From Guptibacillus spartinae (GTDB taxonomy: Bacteria > Bacillota > Bacilli > Bacillales > Guptibacillaceae), in contig NZ_JAQQWU010000007.1 in assembly GCF_028610625.1 (NCBI RefSeq), positions 62,001 to 126,000 on the forward strand: DNA of 64,000 nt. Direction: 5' to 3'. Positions within the stretch are counted from its first letter, which is position 1. Each line of letters opens with the position of its first letter. Under the pieces are notes generated by a model. The model did no database searches. It was not told the origin of the DNA and saw only the letters and a program-made list of their open reading frames with translations. The position numbers were made by a program, and so were the translations under genes. This document shows positions 41,250-49,746 of this stretch, piece by piece.

Positions 41250-42260
41250 TTACTCTGTATATTCCCCCATCTCTTCCCATTCTGACTTAACATCGATGCC
41301 CATTTCTTCCGCTGCTTTTTGATTCATTTTAAGTTTTAAGTTCTGAGGATACTGAACCGGAAGATCTGACGTCGTTGCTTCACCCTTTAGAATTTTCGCT
41401 GCCATTTGTCCTGCTTCATAACCAATATCTTGATAATCAAAACCATAAGCCGCAAAGGCACCTCGATTAACAGAGTCAAACTCCCCAGCAAACATCGGGA
41501 TGTCCTTATCATTAGCTACACTAATAACCGATTCGAGCGCTGATACGACCGTGTTGTCTGTCACAATGTAGATCACATCTACTTTACCAACTAGCGCTTC
41601 AGCGGCTTGTTTTACTTCAGCTGAAGTAGAGACACTTTTTTCAACAGCTTTCATATTCGTACCTTCCATTGCTTTCTTCACGATATCGACCTGGGCTACA
41701 GAATTTTGTTCCCCTGCATTGTAGATTAGCCCAACATTTTTAGCATCAAATTCATTGGCGATAAATTCGATTGTCTTCGGAATCGCTTCAGGGTGTGTAT
41801 CTGTTGTACCTGTTATATTCTCCCCTGGCTTATCGAAATCCTCAACAAGCTTGGCTCCTACTGGATCCGTCACAGAAGTGAAAACAATCGGAATATCGGA
41901 AGTAGCATTTAAAGCAGATTGTGCACTTGGAGTTGAATTGGCAAAAATCAAATCGACTTCATCACCCACTAAATTTTGTGCAATCGTATTACTATTGTTC
42001 ATATCATTTTGAGCATTTTGCACATCGTAAGTAATGTTATCTCCTTCTTTAAATCCGTTCTCTTCGAGTGCCATTTTAAATCCTTCATAAGCAGCATCGA
42101 GTGAAGGGTGCTCCACAATTTGCGTTACGCCAATCGTATAGGTATCTTTACTTGCATCCCCTTCATCCTCTACGTTTGATGAGGAATTATTCGATCCACA
42201 CCCTGTAAGTGCCATCACGCTTACAACTGAAATTCCAATCCATTTTTTCCAGGATTTCAA
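41250..42260 (-). CDS. Substrate-binding lipoprotein, TrpX-type ABC importer
   Basis: A 336-aa lipoprotein (signal peptide with lipobox MALTGC) of the PF04392/COG2984 family. It starts IGVTQIVEHPSLDAAYEGF after the linker, with DLIFANSTPSAQSALNAT, PIVFTSVTDPVGAKLV and VDVIYIVTDNTVVSAL, all typical. Members bind aromatic amino acids (tryptophan in streptococci, phenylalanine in a Vibrio structure, as I recall), which fits the phenylalanine context. The start is TTG 42260 with GGGGAGG at 8 bases. A perfect 8-bp hairpin (42278-42298) lies just upstream of the ribosome site. Confidence 0.88.
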   Translation of the reverse strand: MKSWKKWIGISVVSVMALTGCGSNNSSSNVEDEGDASKDTYTIGVTQIVEHPSLDAAYEGFKMALEENGFKEGDNITYDVQNAQNDMNNSNTIAQNLVGDEVDLIFANSTPSAQSALNATSDIPIVFTSVTDPVGAKLVEDFDKPGENITGTTDTHPEAIPKTIEFIANEFDAKNVGLIYNAGEQNSVAQVDIVKKAMEGTNMKAVEKSVSTSAEVKQAAEALVGKVDVIYIVTDNTVVSALESVISVANDKDIPMFAGEFDSVNRGAFAAYGFDYQDIGYEAGQMAAKILKGEATTSDLPVQYPQNLKLKMNQKAAEEMGIDVKSEWEEMGEYTE

Positions 42261-42277
42261 ATGCCTGTCCTCCCCAT

Positions 42278-42298
42278 AATAAGTTCTTCCAACTTATT
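42278..42298 (-). promoter_or_regulatory. Leader hairpin before the TrpX-type gene
   Basis: AATAAGTT-CTTCC-AACTTATT: an 8-bp perfect stem, 3 bases before the GGGGAGG site. No T-box core sequence is present in the 42261-42433 leader, so it is not a T-box. Confidence 0.45.
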
Positions 42299-42433
42299 CT
42301 CGTCATATTTTAACCCTATCGCCTGTCCGGCATATTGTATCGTTATGGTACACTGGCAAAACTAGTCTTGTCAACGAGTATTCAAACAATTTTAACTATT
42401 TTATATTTTCTAAAATAATAACTTTCTAGCACA

Positions 42434-43402
42434 CTACTGTTTTAAATAGAAGTCACGAATCACCTTCATCTGATGCTCATAAACTCGTTCAGCCCCCTCA
42501 ATCATTTCGGTAAATAGCTCCTGAACGGTTGGAATTGACGTGACTAGCCCGCTTATTTGCCCGCCATTAATAAATCCCTCTTCTAATCTTCCTTCTACTG
42601 CACCAATTCGATGCTTTTCCTCATCCGTCATCGCTTCAAAATCATCTGGATGAATACCCGCTCCTTCCGCGTCAATTAATTGATCTGCATATGCGGTTTT
42701 TAGAACCCTCCGCACCTTTCCTACACTGCGACCAACGATAACCGTTTCTGTATCAGTTGCTTCTAATAGTTTTTTAACATAACGCTCATGATAAGGGGAT
42801 TCTTTCGTTGCAATTAATCGCGTTCCCATCTGTACGCCTTCCGCTCCTAGAGCTAAAGCTGCGGCAAACCCTTTTGAATCACCTACCCCTCCCGCAGCAA
42901 CGACTGGAATTTCCACATTAGCAACAAGCTGAGGAATGAGCGTCATCGTTGTCAGTTCCAATGGCGAATTTATCCCAGCCGCTTCAAATCCCTCACCTAC
43001 GATAAGATCTGCACCGGCTATTTCTGCTTTTCTCGCATGCTTCACGCTAGCAGTGACACAAATTACCTTAATGTGATGTTCTTTAAAATACGGGATATAG
43101 GGCGATGGATTTCCGGCTGAAAGAGAGACAACAGGAACGGAGTGTTTCACAGCTAGTTCACACAACCCTTTTAAGTGAGGTGTCACCGAAATCGGTATAT
43201 TTAGTGCAAAAGACTTCTTCGTTCGCTTTTTCATTTCAAGTAGCAATAACTCAACTTCATCTACGCTAAGAGTACCCGTTCCAATTGTTCCAAGTCCGCC
43301 TGCTTCAGATACAGCCGATGCAAGAATCGGACTAGAGATATTTCCCATCCCTCCTTGTATAAATGGGTATTGAATGGATAACAACTCACAAAGACGATTC
43401 AT
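42434..43402 (-). CDS. Nitronate monooxygenase / FabK-like flavoprotein
   Basis: A 322-aa FMN-binding TIM-barrel protein: PFIQGGMGNISSPILASAVSEAGGLGTIG (start), FALNIPISVT, IVGEGFEAAGINSPLELTTMTLIP, AAGGVGDSKGFAAALALGAEGVQMGTRL. This combination is shared by nitronate monooxygenases and enoyl-ACP reductase II (FabK). The AAGINSPLELTTM stretch leans to 2-nitropropane dioxygenase relatives of Bacillaceae. It oxidises nitroalkanes or reduces an enoyl substrate; not decidable here. ATG 43402 has GAAGGGAG upstream. It lies between the importer and the paa genes but is not clearly part of either. Confidence 0.85.
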   Translation of the reverse strand: MNRLCELLSIQYPFIQGGMGNISSPILASAVSEAGGLGTIGTGTLSVDEVELLLLEMKKRTKKSFALNIPISVTPHLKGLCELAVKHSVPVVSLSAGNPSPYIPYFKEHHIKVICVTASVKHARKAEIAGADLIVGEGFEAAGINSPLELTTMTLIPQLVANVEIPVVAAGGVGDSKGFAAALALGAEGVQMGTRLIATKESPYHERYVKKLLEATDTETVIVGRSVGKVRRVLKTAYADQLIDAEGAGIHPDDFEAMTDEEKHRIGAVEGRLEEGFINGGQISGLVTSIPTVQELFTEMIEGAERVYEHQMKVIRDFYLKQ

Positions 43403-43564
43403 AATCTATCTCCCTTCATTATTTGTGACGAAATTCATACGCTTTAAACAATAAGTGTTATACTTATACATAACATTCAAAGTAAAATGAGAAATTCCTG
43501 CTTCTTATGAAAGACGATTTGTTCCTTGTCCGTAACTATCCTGTTATCTCAGAAAGGAGACTGT

Positions 43565-44092
43565 ATGTACATGCTATTTTCGTATAATGGTTTCACACCT
43601 AACCTTGCGCAGAATGTGTACGTAGCTTCAGGCGCCAAAATTATTGGGGACGTGACGATTGGAGAAGAATCAACCGTTTGGTTTAATGCCGTTCTAAGAG
43701 GGGATGAAGCGCCTATTTCGATCGGAAAAGGATGCAATATCCAGGATAATTGCACATGCCATTTATTTGAAGGATTTCCCCTTGTGTTAGAAGATGAAGT
43801 ATCAGTGGGGCATAACGCTATTCTTCACGGTTGTACAATCCGTAAAGGAGCATTAATTGGTATGGGAGCGATCGTGCTTGACGGTGCAGAAATAGGCGAG
43901 GGCTCACTTATAGGAGCAAATACGCTTATCCCTTCAGGTAAAAAAATCCCTCCTAACTCTATGGTAATGGGGTCACCCGGTAAGGTGGTGAGGGAACTAA
44001 CTCAGAAAGATAAAGAACTGATCACCTTAACAATCGAAACGTACAAAACAAAAGGAAAAGAATTTAAAGAACAGTCTATTGAAATTCGATGA
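43565..44092 (+). CDS. paaY: Gamma-carbonic-anhydrase-like hexapeptide protein PaaY
   Basis: A 175-aa left-handed beta-helix trimer: hexapeptide repeats from GAKIIGDVTIGEESTVWFNA to GSLIGANTLI, metal-binding His in CTCHLFEGF, VGHNAILHGC. The ending (MGSPGKVVRELTQKD) is typical of the YrdA/PaaY group. In the phenylacetate gene clusters PaaY is a thioesterase that rescues CoA from the toxic ring-opened intermediate. ATG 43565 has AAAGGAG at 6 bases. It is convergent with paaX and shares its terminator. Confidence 0.85.
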   Translation: MYMLFSYNGFTPNLAQNVYVASGAKIIGDVTIGEESTVWFNAVLRGDEAPISIGKGCNIQDNCTCHLFEGFPLVLEDEVSVGHNAILHGCTIRKGALIGMGAIVLDGAEIGEGSLIGANTLIPSGKKIPPNSMVMGSPGKVVRELTQKDKELITLTIETYKTKGKEFKEQSIEIR

Positions 44093-44099
44093 TAAAGAA

Positions 44100-44129
44100 A
44101 AAGAAGGAACGGGTGCCCGTTCCTTCTTT
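44100..44129. terminator. Bidirectional intrinsic terminator
   Basis: AAAGAAGGAACGGG-TG-CCCGTTCCTTCTTT, a 14-bp stem between convergent paaY and paaX. Confidence 0.92.
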
Positions 44130-45029
44130 CTAATTCGATTGTCTTTCAGATAGCAAAGGATGATTTAACGCATCATAGCCGCGATCCTTATTTGTGAGTT
44201 CATTTCCTTCCCGAAACACTTCTTCAAAGAAACGAGAAGCTGGTTGAGCAAGTGTTTTATAGTAATCGCTAAATAACATGGCTGCGTGATCTCCTGGCCA
44301 CTCATCAGGTAATAGTTTGGATGGAAGTCCTGGATCGATAAAAAGAAACTTTCGAAATTCATGAACGAGCTTAGCACGTTCGACAAAACACTCCCCATCA
44401 CTCATTTTTCCATTTTCGATTTTACTACGATCAATGATATAACGTTCACTATACTTTTTAATAAATTCACGATATCGAGCGCTTATTTCAGTCAAATCCC
44501 AGCATTCGTTTACGAGTGCATGGTTTTCATGGGGTCCTTTATAATCAGCTATGAAAAAATGAACATATTCATTGATTTCATACTTATCGATTAACCATTT
44601 CACCTGTTCTTCTAGATGATTAGGAGAAAGCCACAAGCTAGCGGATGAACTTCCAAAACCACTCCAAACAAGCTCTTTTCGAAGCTCATCTCGAATATGG
44701 CGTTTTTCTTCAGGAATGGTATAAAGAAACATTCGCCATTTTCCATCCCATTCAGTTGGCCGAAGCTTGAAGATCCTTTGTGCTGCCTCATCCATTCGCC
44801 TACTTCCACGCTCTGTTAAATAGTAGAAGCTTTTATTCCCTTCTTTTCTTGATTCCACCCAGCCCTGCTTACTCATTCTTGATATAGCCGCACGTACTGA
44901 TTGATCATTATGTCCGAACTCCTTTAAGAGTCGAATTAAACTACCAATCCAAATTTCATTTCCATAGTGTCTAATATATTCACCATACAATGTAAAGATC
45001 ATTGATCTAGTATTCAAACTCTCGCTCAT
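44130..45029 (-). CDS. paaX: PaaX family transcriptional repressor
   Basis: A 299-aa regulator. The N-terminal winged helix is in SMIFTLYGEYIRHYGNEIWI then AAISRMSKQGWVESRKEGNKSFYYLT; the middle PaaX domain in WDGKWRMFLYTIPEEKRHIRDELRKEL, WSGFGSSSASLWLSP; the C-terminal domain in LPDEWPGDHAAMLFSDYYKTLAQPASRFFEE. In E. coli PaaX represses the paa genes and is released by phenylacetyl-CoA. Three in-frame ATGs (45035, 45032, 45029) follow GGAGGT; the third has the right spacing. A candidate operator lies at 45061-45073. Confidence 0.9.
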   Translation of the reverse strand: MSESLNTRSMIFTLYGEYIRHYGNEIWIGSLIRLLKEFGHNDQSVRAAISRMSKQGWVESRKEGNKSFYYLTERGSRRMDEAAQRIFKLRPTEWDGKWRMFLYTIPEEKRHIRDELRKELVWSGFGSSSASLWLSPNHLEEQVKWLIDKYEINEYVHFFIADYKGPHENHALVNECWDLTEISARYREFIKKYSERYIIDRSKIENGKMSDGECFVERAKLVHEFRKFLFIDPGLPSKLLPDEWPGDHAAMLFSDYYKTLAQPASRFFEEVFREGNELTNKDRGYDALNHPLLSERQSN

Positions 45030-45060
45030 CATCATACCTCCGCTTGCCTTAAAAGCATTC

Positions 45061-45073
45061 CGTTATTTTTACG
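45061..45073. promoter_or_regulatory. Weaker third copy of the shared operator (paaX leader)
   Basis: CGTTATTTTTACG has the same length and arms as CGTTTATTTAACG of the paaA and thioesterase sites (10 of 15 positions match over the wider element). It lies 32 bases before paaX and may give autoregulation. On the minus strand TATAAC precedes it. Confidence 0.4.
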
Positions 45074-45123
45074 CGGTTCAAATATGATGTTATACTACCA
45101 GAGCCTATTCACAAGCGCAACAT

Positions 45124-45900
45124 TTACTCACCTTTGAAGAGTGGCTTTCTTTTCTCTGCAAAGGCATCTAGTGCCTCTAGACGGTCATTCGTGGGGATCG
45201 TTACTTCATAAGCTTTCGATTCGATCGCCATCCCCGTATGACGGTCCACATTCATCCCTTCTCTCACTGCGAATTTTGCTTGTTGCACCGCAATGGGAGC
45301 ATTTTGACAGATCTCTTGTGCTAATTTTTCACAATTACTCAGTAAGTCTTCACGCGCCACTACTCCATTTAAAATGCCATATTCGTAAGCTTCCTCTGAC
45401 GTCAATTTGCGTGCAGTTAACACTAGTTCCATTGCTTTCGCTGTTCCTATTAATCGAGGTAGTCGTTGAGTGCCACCCGCTCCAGGTATAATACCAAGAC
45501 TTGTTTCGGTTAAGCCCATTTTTGTCTCTTTGACGGCATAGCGAAAATCGCATGCTAGGGCAAGCTCAAACCCTCCTCCAAAAGCAAATCCATTCAATGC
45601 GGCGATCGTAGGCTGAGGAAGGGACTCTACTGAGGTAAACACCTCACGGATTTTTTTGACATTGCGCCGAACTTCACTTTCAGAGAGCGTCCTTCTCTCT
45701 TTCAAATCAGCACCCGCACTGAAAGCCCTTTCACCTGCCCCTAAAAAAATCACGGCGCGAACATTTCGATCGGAATAAATATCGTCAACAATTCCCTGTA
45801 GAACTGAAAGGGTTTCATAATTAAAACAGTTTAAAACATCCGGGCGATTTAACGTTACGTATCCAACATGGTTTTTCACTTCATATGTAACAACTGACAT
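45124..45900 (-). CDS. Enoyl-CoA hydratase (PaaF-like crotonase)
   Basis: A 258-aa crotonase: substrate loop AFSAGADLKER, oxyanion-hole Gly in AALNGFAFGGGFELALACDFR, catalytic Glu pair region in GLTETSLGIIPGAGGTQRLPRLIG (both acidic positions of hydratases are present). The end is FAEKRKPLFKGE. In the paa pathway PaaF hydrates the 2,3-dehydroadipyl-CoA intermediate. ATG 45900 follows GAGGAGG. A moderate hairpin separates it from paaG, so it may be expressed at a lower level. Confidence 0.85.
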   Translation of the reverse strand: MSVVTYEVKNHVGYVTLNRPDVLNCFNYETLSVLQGIVDDIYSDRNVRAVIFLGAGERAFSAGADLKERRTLSESEVRRNVKKIREVFTSVESLPQPTIAALNGFAFGGGFELALACDFRYAVKETKMGLTETSLGIIPGAGGTQRLPRLIGTAKAMELVLTARKLTSEEAYEYGILNGVVAREDLLSNCEKLAQEICQNAPIAVQQAKFAVREGMNVDRHTGMAIESKAYEVTIPTNDRLEALDAFAEKRKPLFKGE

Positions 45901-45936
45901 TTAAAGACCTCCTCTATGATGGTAAACATAGGAAAG

Positions 45937-45968
45937 AGCCGGGCAGTTGATCGACAACCACCTCGGCT
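45937..45968 (-). terminator. Weak hairpin between paaG and the enoyl-CoA hydratase gene
   Basis: AGCCG-GG / CC-CGGCT with an inner GTTG/CAAC stem. No strong T-tract follows, so it may be a partial terminator or a processing site. Confidence 0.35.
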
Positions 45969-46026
45969 ACTTTCGCTCTATCTCATCTATTCAAGATTTA
46001 CCCCCGGTTTCCTGCTTTTTATCTCG

Positions 46027-46800
46027 TCATTTTCCTTGAAACACTGGTTTACGTTTCTCAGTAAATGCTCGTAGTCCTTCTAGATGATCTTTTGTTTGGC
46101 CAACTTCTGCTTGCGCAACAGCCTCCATTTCAAGCACCTCATCAAGTGTACCATCCCAACTACGAAGGAGACTCTGCTTAATAAGACTTACCGCTTTTGG
46201 TGGAAGACTAGCAAGACGATTCGCAAATTGACTCACACCCATTTCCCACTGCTCATTGGAATAGATTTGAGTAACAAGTCCAAGTCGCTCTGCATCAGAA
46301 GCACTTACCTTGTCACCAAGTATCGCTAGTTCTAACGCTTTCGCGTGACCAATGAGACGCGGAAGAAAGTAGGTGCTTCCAGAGTCTGGTACAAGACCTA
46401 CATGAACAAATGCTTCAATAAAGCTTGCATTCTCATGAGCTAATCGAAAGTCGCACGCAAGAGCGAGACTCATGCCTGCACCAGCGGCTACTCCGTTAAC
46501 TGCAGCGATAACTGGTTTTGTAGATGAAGTAATTTCCTTTACCATCGGATTATAAGTAGACCGAAGCATTTCTCCATGATCGACTCCTGTTTCAACTCCA
46601 TCTAAATCTTGACCTGAGCAAAAAGCTCTGCCATTCCCTGTCATGACGACACAGCGACTCTCGTTATCGTTATTCGCAAGCTGAATCGCTTCCGTTATTT
46701 CCTTATTCATCACAAATGTAAACGCATTCAATTTATTCGGTCGATTCAAGCGGATCCAGCTGATGCGATCCTTTACTTCATATTCAATTGTTTCAAACAT
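46027..46800 (-). CDS. paaG: PaaG, epoxy-dihydrophenylacetyl-CoA isomerase
   Basis: A 257-aa crotonase that turns ring-1,2-epoxyphenylacetyl-CoA into oxepin-CoA. It has AFCSGQDLDGV (family form with Cys-Ser-Gly-Gln-Asp-Leu), NGVAAGAGMSLALACDFRLA and VHVGLVPDSGSTYFLPRLIG. The VPDSGST stretch, with Asp in place of one hydratase Glu, is the PaaG mark. ATG 46800 has AGGTGG upstream; an in-frame GTG at 46809 is less likely. Part of the paaABCD-EthD-paaG transcript. Confidence 0.88.
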   Translation of the reverse strand: MFETIEYEVKDRISWIRLNRPNKLNAFTFVMNKEITEAIQLANNDNESRCVVMTGNGRAFCSGQDLDGVETGVDHGEMLRSTYNPMVKEITSSTKPVIAAVNGVAAGAGMSLALACDFRLAHENASFIEAFVHVGLVPDSGSTYFLPRLIGHAKALELAILGDKVSASDAERLGLVTQIYSNEQWEMGVSQFANRLASLPPKAVSLIKQSLLRSWDGTLDEVLEMEAVAQAEVGQTKDHLEGLRAFTEKRKPVFQGK

Positions 46801-46815
46801 TCCTTCCACCTCACT

Positions 46816-47136
46816 TTACTTTGCGTCAGCTGTTTCTTCAACTTCTTCCCCAATCATGAGAGTTACGAGATCCCCCGCAAAGCCCATTAAATCTTTACCC
46901 GAAGCTTTTCCTTCCTGAGACTTCATCCCAGCTTTCATAGATTCATGATCCTCATAGTACATTTCACACATTAAATAATAATCACTTTTCCCCATAGGTG
47001 AGCCGACAATCTTTGTCACGTCCATTTTCTTTAGTCCAGGGATTTTAGCTGTAATTGGAGCGTGTGTATTAAAATAATGCTCATCAAATTTTTGGGTATT
47101 CTCCGGATGCTTATACAATGCGATTACTTTAACCAT
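46816..47136 (-). CDS. EthD family protein
   Basis: A 106-aa dimeric alpha/beta barrel protein: VKVIALYKHPENTQKFDEHYFNTHAP and KIPGLKKMDVTKI, as in EthD and muconolactone-isomerase-like proteins. EthD is needed for ether degradation by an unknown mechanism. It is not usual in the paa clusters of Proteobacteria. Here it sits between paaD and paaG with gaps of 27 and 15 bases. It may shape or protect a ring intermediate; that is inference. Confidence 0.85.
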   Translation of the reverse strand: MVKVIALYKHPENTQKFDEHYFNTHAPITAKIPGLKKMDVTKIVGSPMGKSDYYLMCEMYYEDHESMKAGMKSQEGKASGKDLMGFAGDLVTLMIGEEVEETADAK

Positions 47137-47163
47137 CTTTCATCAACCTTTCCTTTTTTAGAA

Positions 47164-47637
47164 TTAAATGGAGACTGGCTTCATCGCTTCAAATGGATTT
47201 TTACAAGTTTTACAATACAGAATGCTTCGACATGCTGCAGGTCCAAAGATGTTATCCATAGTCGTGTAAACAGATCCACAATATGGACAAGGTACATGCC
47301 ATTCCCCGTTAACTTGATCTTCAGGTGGAGCAATACCAAACTTTTTCAATTCTTGTTTCGCATTCTCTGAAATAAGGTCGGTTGTCCAAATGGGATGCCG
47401 AATAAATGTAACAGCTAAAGATTTCACTTCAGGAATACTTTCTACAGCCTGTTCGATATTCCTTTTAATGATTTCTAATGCAGGACACCCTGAGAATGTT
47501 GGCATCACTTCAATAGTAGCTTGATCTCCCTGAAAATGAACTTTATGAATCATTCCAAGATCGACCACACTGACAACTGGAATCTCAGGATCTTTTACTG
47601 AATCAAGCACCTCCATTATTTTTTCTTTAAGGATCAT
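47164..47637 (-). CDS. paaD: PaaD, iron-sulfur assembly protein for the epoxidase
   Basis: A 157-aa MIP18/SufT-type protein. The N-terminal part has VLDSVKDPEIPVVSVVDLGMIHKVHF and PTFSGCPALEIIKRNI (conserved Cys). The C-terminal part has four Cys (HVPCPYCGS, LYCKTCKNPF) for zinc. PaaD is thought to help build the iron-sulfur or di-iron centre of the phenylacetyl-CoA epoxidase. ATG 47637 follows GAGGAGGGG; the open frame further upstream overlaps paaC. Confidence 0.9.
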   Translation of the reverse strand: MILKEKIMEVLDSVKDPEIPVVSVVDLGMIHKVHFQGDQATIEVMPTFSGCPALEIIKRNIEQAVESIPEVKSLAVTFIRHPIWTTDLISENAKQELKKFGIAPPEDQVNGEWHVPCPYCGSVYTTMDNIFGPAACRSILYCKTCKNPFEAMKPVSI

Positions 47638-47648
47638 TTCTCCCCTCC

Positions 47649-48425
47649 TCACCATTCTGCCGTAGGGATAGATTGATAAACTTCTGACAATGTTTCGAGA
47701 GCTTTTGCTAAATGGGGTGTATGTACCCCGTTTCGCCCTTCCCCCTGTTTCATTTTCATTGGAGACTTTGTATCTTCTTTCTTTAAGTAAGTCATCCACC
47801 GTTGTTTGAGAACCTCTTCCCTTTCAATAAGGGAAAGCCTAACCATTCGATCACCAAATCGCCCATATGAAAAAACACCATCTAACTCTTCCAGTACCGT
47901 TTTTACGGATTCTTCCATTCTCCTTCTTGCCTCAGGAGTACTATTGATCAGTTGCTTATACCAAACCTCCCAATGCATCATATGGTAGCTCATCTCAATA
48001 GAGATTTTTTGAGCAATTTGCTGAAGAGGCTCATAAGATGCTTTCTTAATGGATTCTAATCGTATCTTCTTGGCCAGCGTGTAGAAATAATTGCGAACGA
48101 CGGTAAATGCCCAATCATATGATGGGTCTTCTAAATAAGTTCCAGTTCCATTCGGCAACTCCACAAGTATGGCATTTCGAAATTGCCGAGGAGAGCGATC
48201 ATGGGTTAGGGCATCCACTTGCCCTTCCCCAAGATCTTCGAGCAGTCCATAATAAAGCGCCGCATGCCCCATCAAATCCTGACTGATGGAAGCAAACGCC
48301 ACATCCTCTTCGATATGAGGAGCAAGACCGAGCCATTCTGATCCACGGTAGGCGAGTAGAAAATCATCATCAGCTAATTGATAGATCAGTTCAATTAAGC
48401 ACTCTCTGTATTCCGTTGACTCCAT
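47649..48425 (-). CDS. paaC: PaaC, phenylacetyl-CoA epoxidase structural subunit
   Basis: A 258-aa helical ferritin-like protein without complete iron ligands. LIYQLADDDFLLAYRGSEWLG and EEDVAFASISQDLMGHAALYYGLLEDLG are the family marks; the domain ends in W-V-W-x-P-type H-W-E-V-W-YKQL. PaaC scaffolds the catalytic PaaA subunit. ATG 48425 overlaps the paaB stop by 1 base. Confidence 0.93.
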   Translation of the reverse strand: MESTEYRECLIELIYQLADDDFLLAYRGSEWLGLAPHIEEDVAFASISQDLMGHAALYYGLLEDLGEGQVDALTHDRSPRQFRNAILVELPNGTGTYLEDPSYDWAFTVVRNYFYTLAKKIRLESIKKASYEPLQQIAQKISIEMSYHMMHWEVWYKQLINSTPEARRRMEESVKTVLEELDGVFSYGRFGDRMVRLSLIEREEVLKQRWMTYLKKEDTKSPMKMKQGEGRNGVHTPHLAKALETLSEVYQSIPTAEW

Positions 48426-48769
48426 TAGCCTTCTCCTCCTCCCATAATGTCTTTTTCAGTAAGTTGCTCCTGCTCATACTGACGCCACTTTTTCTTTAAA
48501 TATCCATAACCCTTTGTTTCACGATAACTTTTTTCTAAATGGTTCATCGATTCTTTTTCTTCCTGACTCATCCTCTTTATGTGCCCCCGCTTCACAACCC
48601 AAATATCAGCCACTTGCTCCCTTCGAAAGAAATTCTCTTTCGCCATAATGAATGCGAGTTCCTCGTTTGGTGCAAGCAGACTAAATTGATGTTGAAGCGC
48701 AGATGTGTCTGTTTTCTTACTAAATACCTCATAAACCTCATAAAAAAGACTACCCTCTTCACTCACCAT
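48425..48769 (-). CDS. paaB: PaaB, phenylacetyl-CoA epoxidase subunit
   Basis: A 114-aa subunit with LFYEVYEVFSKKTDTSALQHQFSLLAPNEELA and FFRREQVADIWVVKRGHI, which is the PaaB signature. It bridges PaaAC heterodimers. It lies 3 bases after paaA. ATG 48769 follows GCGAGGTGAGAT. Confidence 0.92.
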   Translation of the reverse strand: MVSEEGSLFYEVYEVFSKKTDTSALQHQFSLLAPNEELAFIMAKENFFRREQVADIWVVKRGHIKRMSQEEKESMNHLEKSYRETKGYGYLKKKWRQYEQEQLTEKDIMGGGEG

Positions 48770-48772
48770 ATC

Positions 48773-49729
48773 TCACCTCGCAACTTTTGATACTCCACTT
48801 GATCCAAGCGCCTCTCTTACCCAACTGTTCATTTCATAGGATTGCACCCGAAGTGCTAATCGCTCCTTCGATTTCGGTCCATGACCGGTTACAATTTTCT
48901 TGAATTCTTCCCAATCCGGTTGTTGATACTGCCATTCAGACGTTTCTGCATCAAATCGCAGTGTAGGATCAGGGATCGTTAGACCAAGTGCCCAGATGCG
49001 AGGCACATACTTAGTTAGAAATTCCTGCCTGAGCTGTTCATTCGTTTTTGTCCGAAGCTTGTAGCGCATATTTTTATCTTGGTTGCTATGGCCAGTTTCC
49101 GCATTTGTTCTTGGGCCAAAGAACATTAATAACGAGGACCACCATCTGTTAATAGAGTCTTGTAACAGCGCTCGTTGCTCGTTCGTTCCTTCAGCCAAAC
49201 TCATAATAATACTTTCTCCGTGTTGAGCATGAAATACCTCTTCTGCACAAATCCGTTTTAAAGCGCGGCCATATGGCCCATAAGAAGTACCAAGCATCAT
49301 AGTTTGAGAAATAATGGCCGCACCGTCTACTAACCATGCAATGACCCCAGCATCCCCCCACGTTGGTGCTTTCATATGAAAGACATTATGAAATTTAAGT
49401 TTCCCTGAAAACAGATCCTTCATAATATCATCACGATTTTTCCCTAGGGGTTCCATTAAATCTTCCGCTACCCGAAGTAACAATTGTCCATGACCCATTT
49501 CATCCTGAACTTTTGCCATGATCGCAAGCTTACGGTAAACAGTTGGGGCCTTTGGAACCCACTCTTTTTCAGGTAAAGCGCCCATTATTTCACTAATTCC
49601 ATGCATGGAAATTAAGCGAATCAACGCTTCTCGATAGTCATCCGGCATCCAATCATCCGCTTCGATTTTTTCACCTTGATTGATTCGACTCATAAAATGA
49701 TCCATTCTTTCATTTACAGAAACCTCCAC
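48773..49729 (-). CDS. paaA: PaaA, phenylacetyl-CoA 1,2-epoxidase catalytic subunit
   Basis: A 318-aa ferritin-like di-iron protein that epoxidises the aromatic ring of phenylacetyl-CoA. The two E-x2-H metal motifs are visible: KVQDEMGHGQLLLRV and CAEEVFHAQHGESI. Further marks are ADDWMPDDYREALIRLISMHGISEIMGALPE and FGPRTNAETGHSNQD. The start GTG 49729 is 8 bases after AGGAGG; GTG 49738 overlaps that site. It is first gene of the operon behind a clear promoter (49765-49793). The electron donor PaaE is not encoded here. Confidence 0.94.
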   Translation of the reverse strand: MEVSVNERMDHFMSRINQGEKIEADDWMPDDYREALIRLISMHGISEIMGALPEKEWVPKAPTVYRKLAIMAKVQDEMGHGQLLLRVAEDLMEPLGKNRDDIMKDLFSGKLKFHNVFHMKAPTWGDAGVIAWLVDGAAIISQTMMLGTSYGPYGRALKRICAEEVFHAQHGESIIMSLAEGTNEQRALLQDSINRWWSSLLMFFGPRTNAETGHSNQDKNMRYKLRTKTNEQLRQEFLTKYVPRIWALGLTIPDPTLRFDAETSEWQYQQPDWEEFKKIVTGHGPKSKERLALRVQSYEMNSWVREALGSSGVSKVAR

Positions 49730-49746
49730 TGTTCGCACCTCCTATA

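Noticed and set aside
42261-42433. T-box or other riboswitch before the TrpX-type gene
   Set aside because: No T-box core, no long specifier stem; only an 8-bp hairpin.
43457-43474. Palindrome GTTAT...ATAAC before the nitronate monooxygenase gene
   Set aside because: Only the 5-bp outer arms pair, in AT-rich DNA; not strong enough to call an operator.
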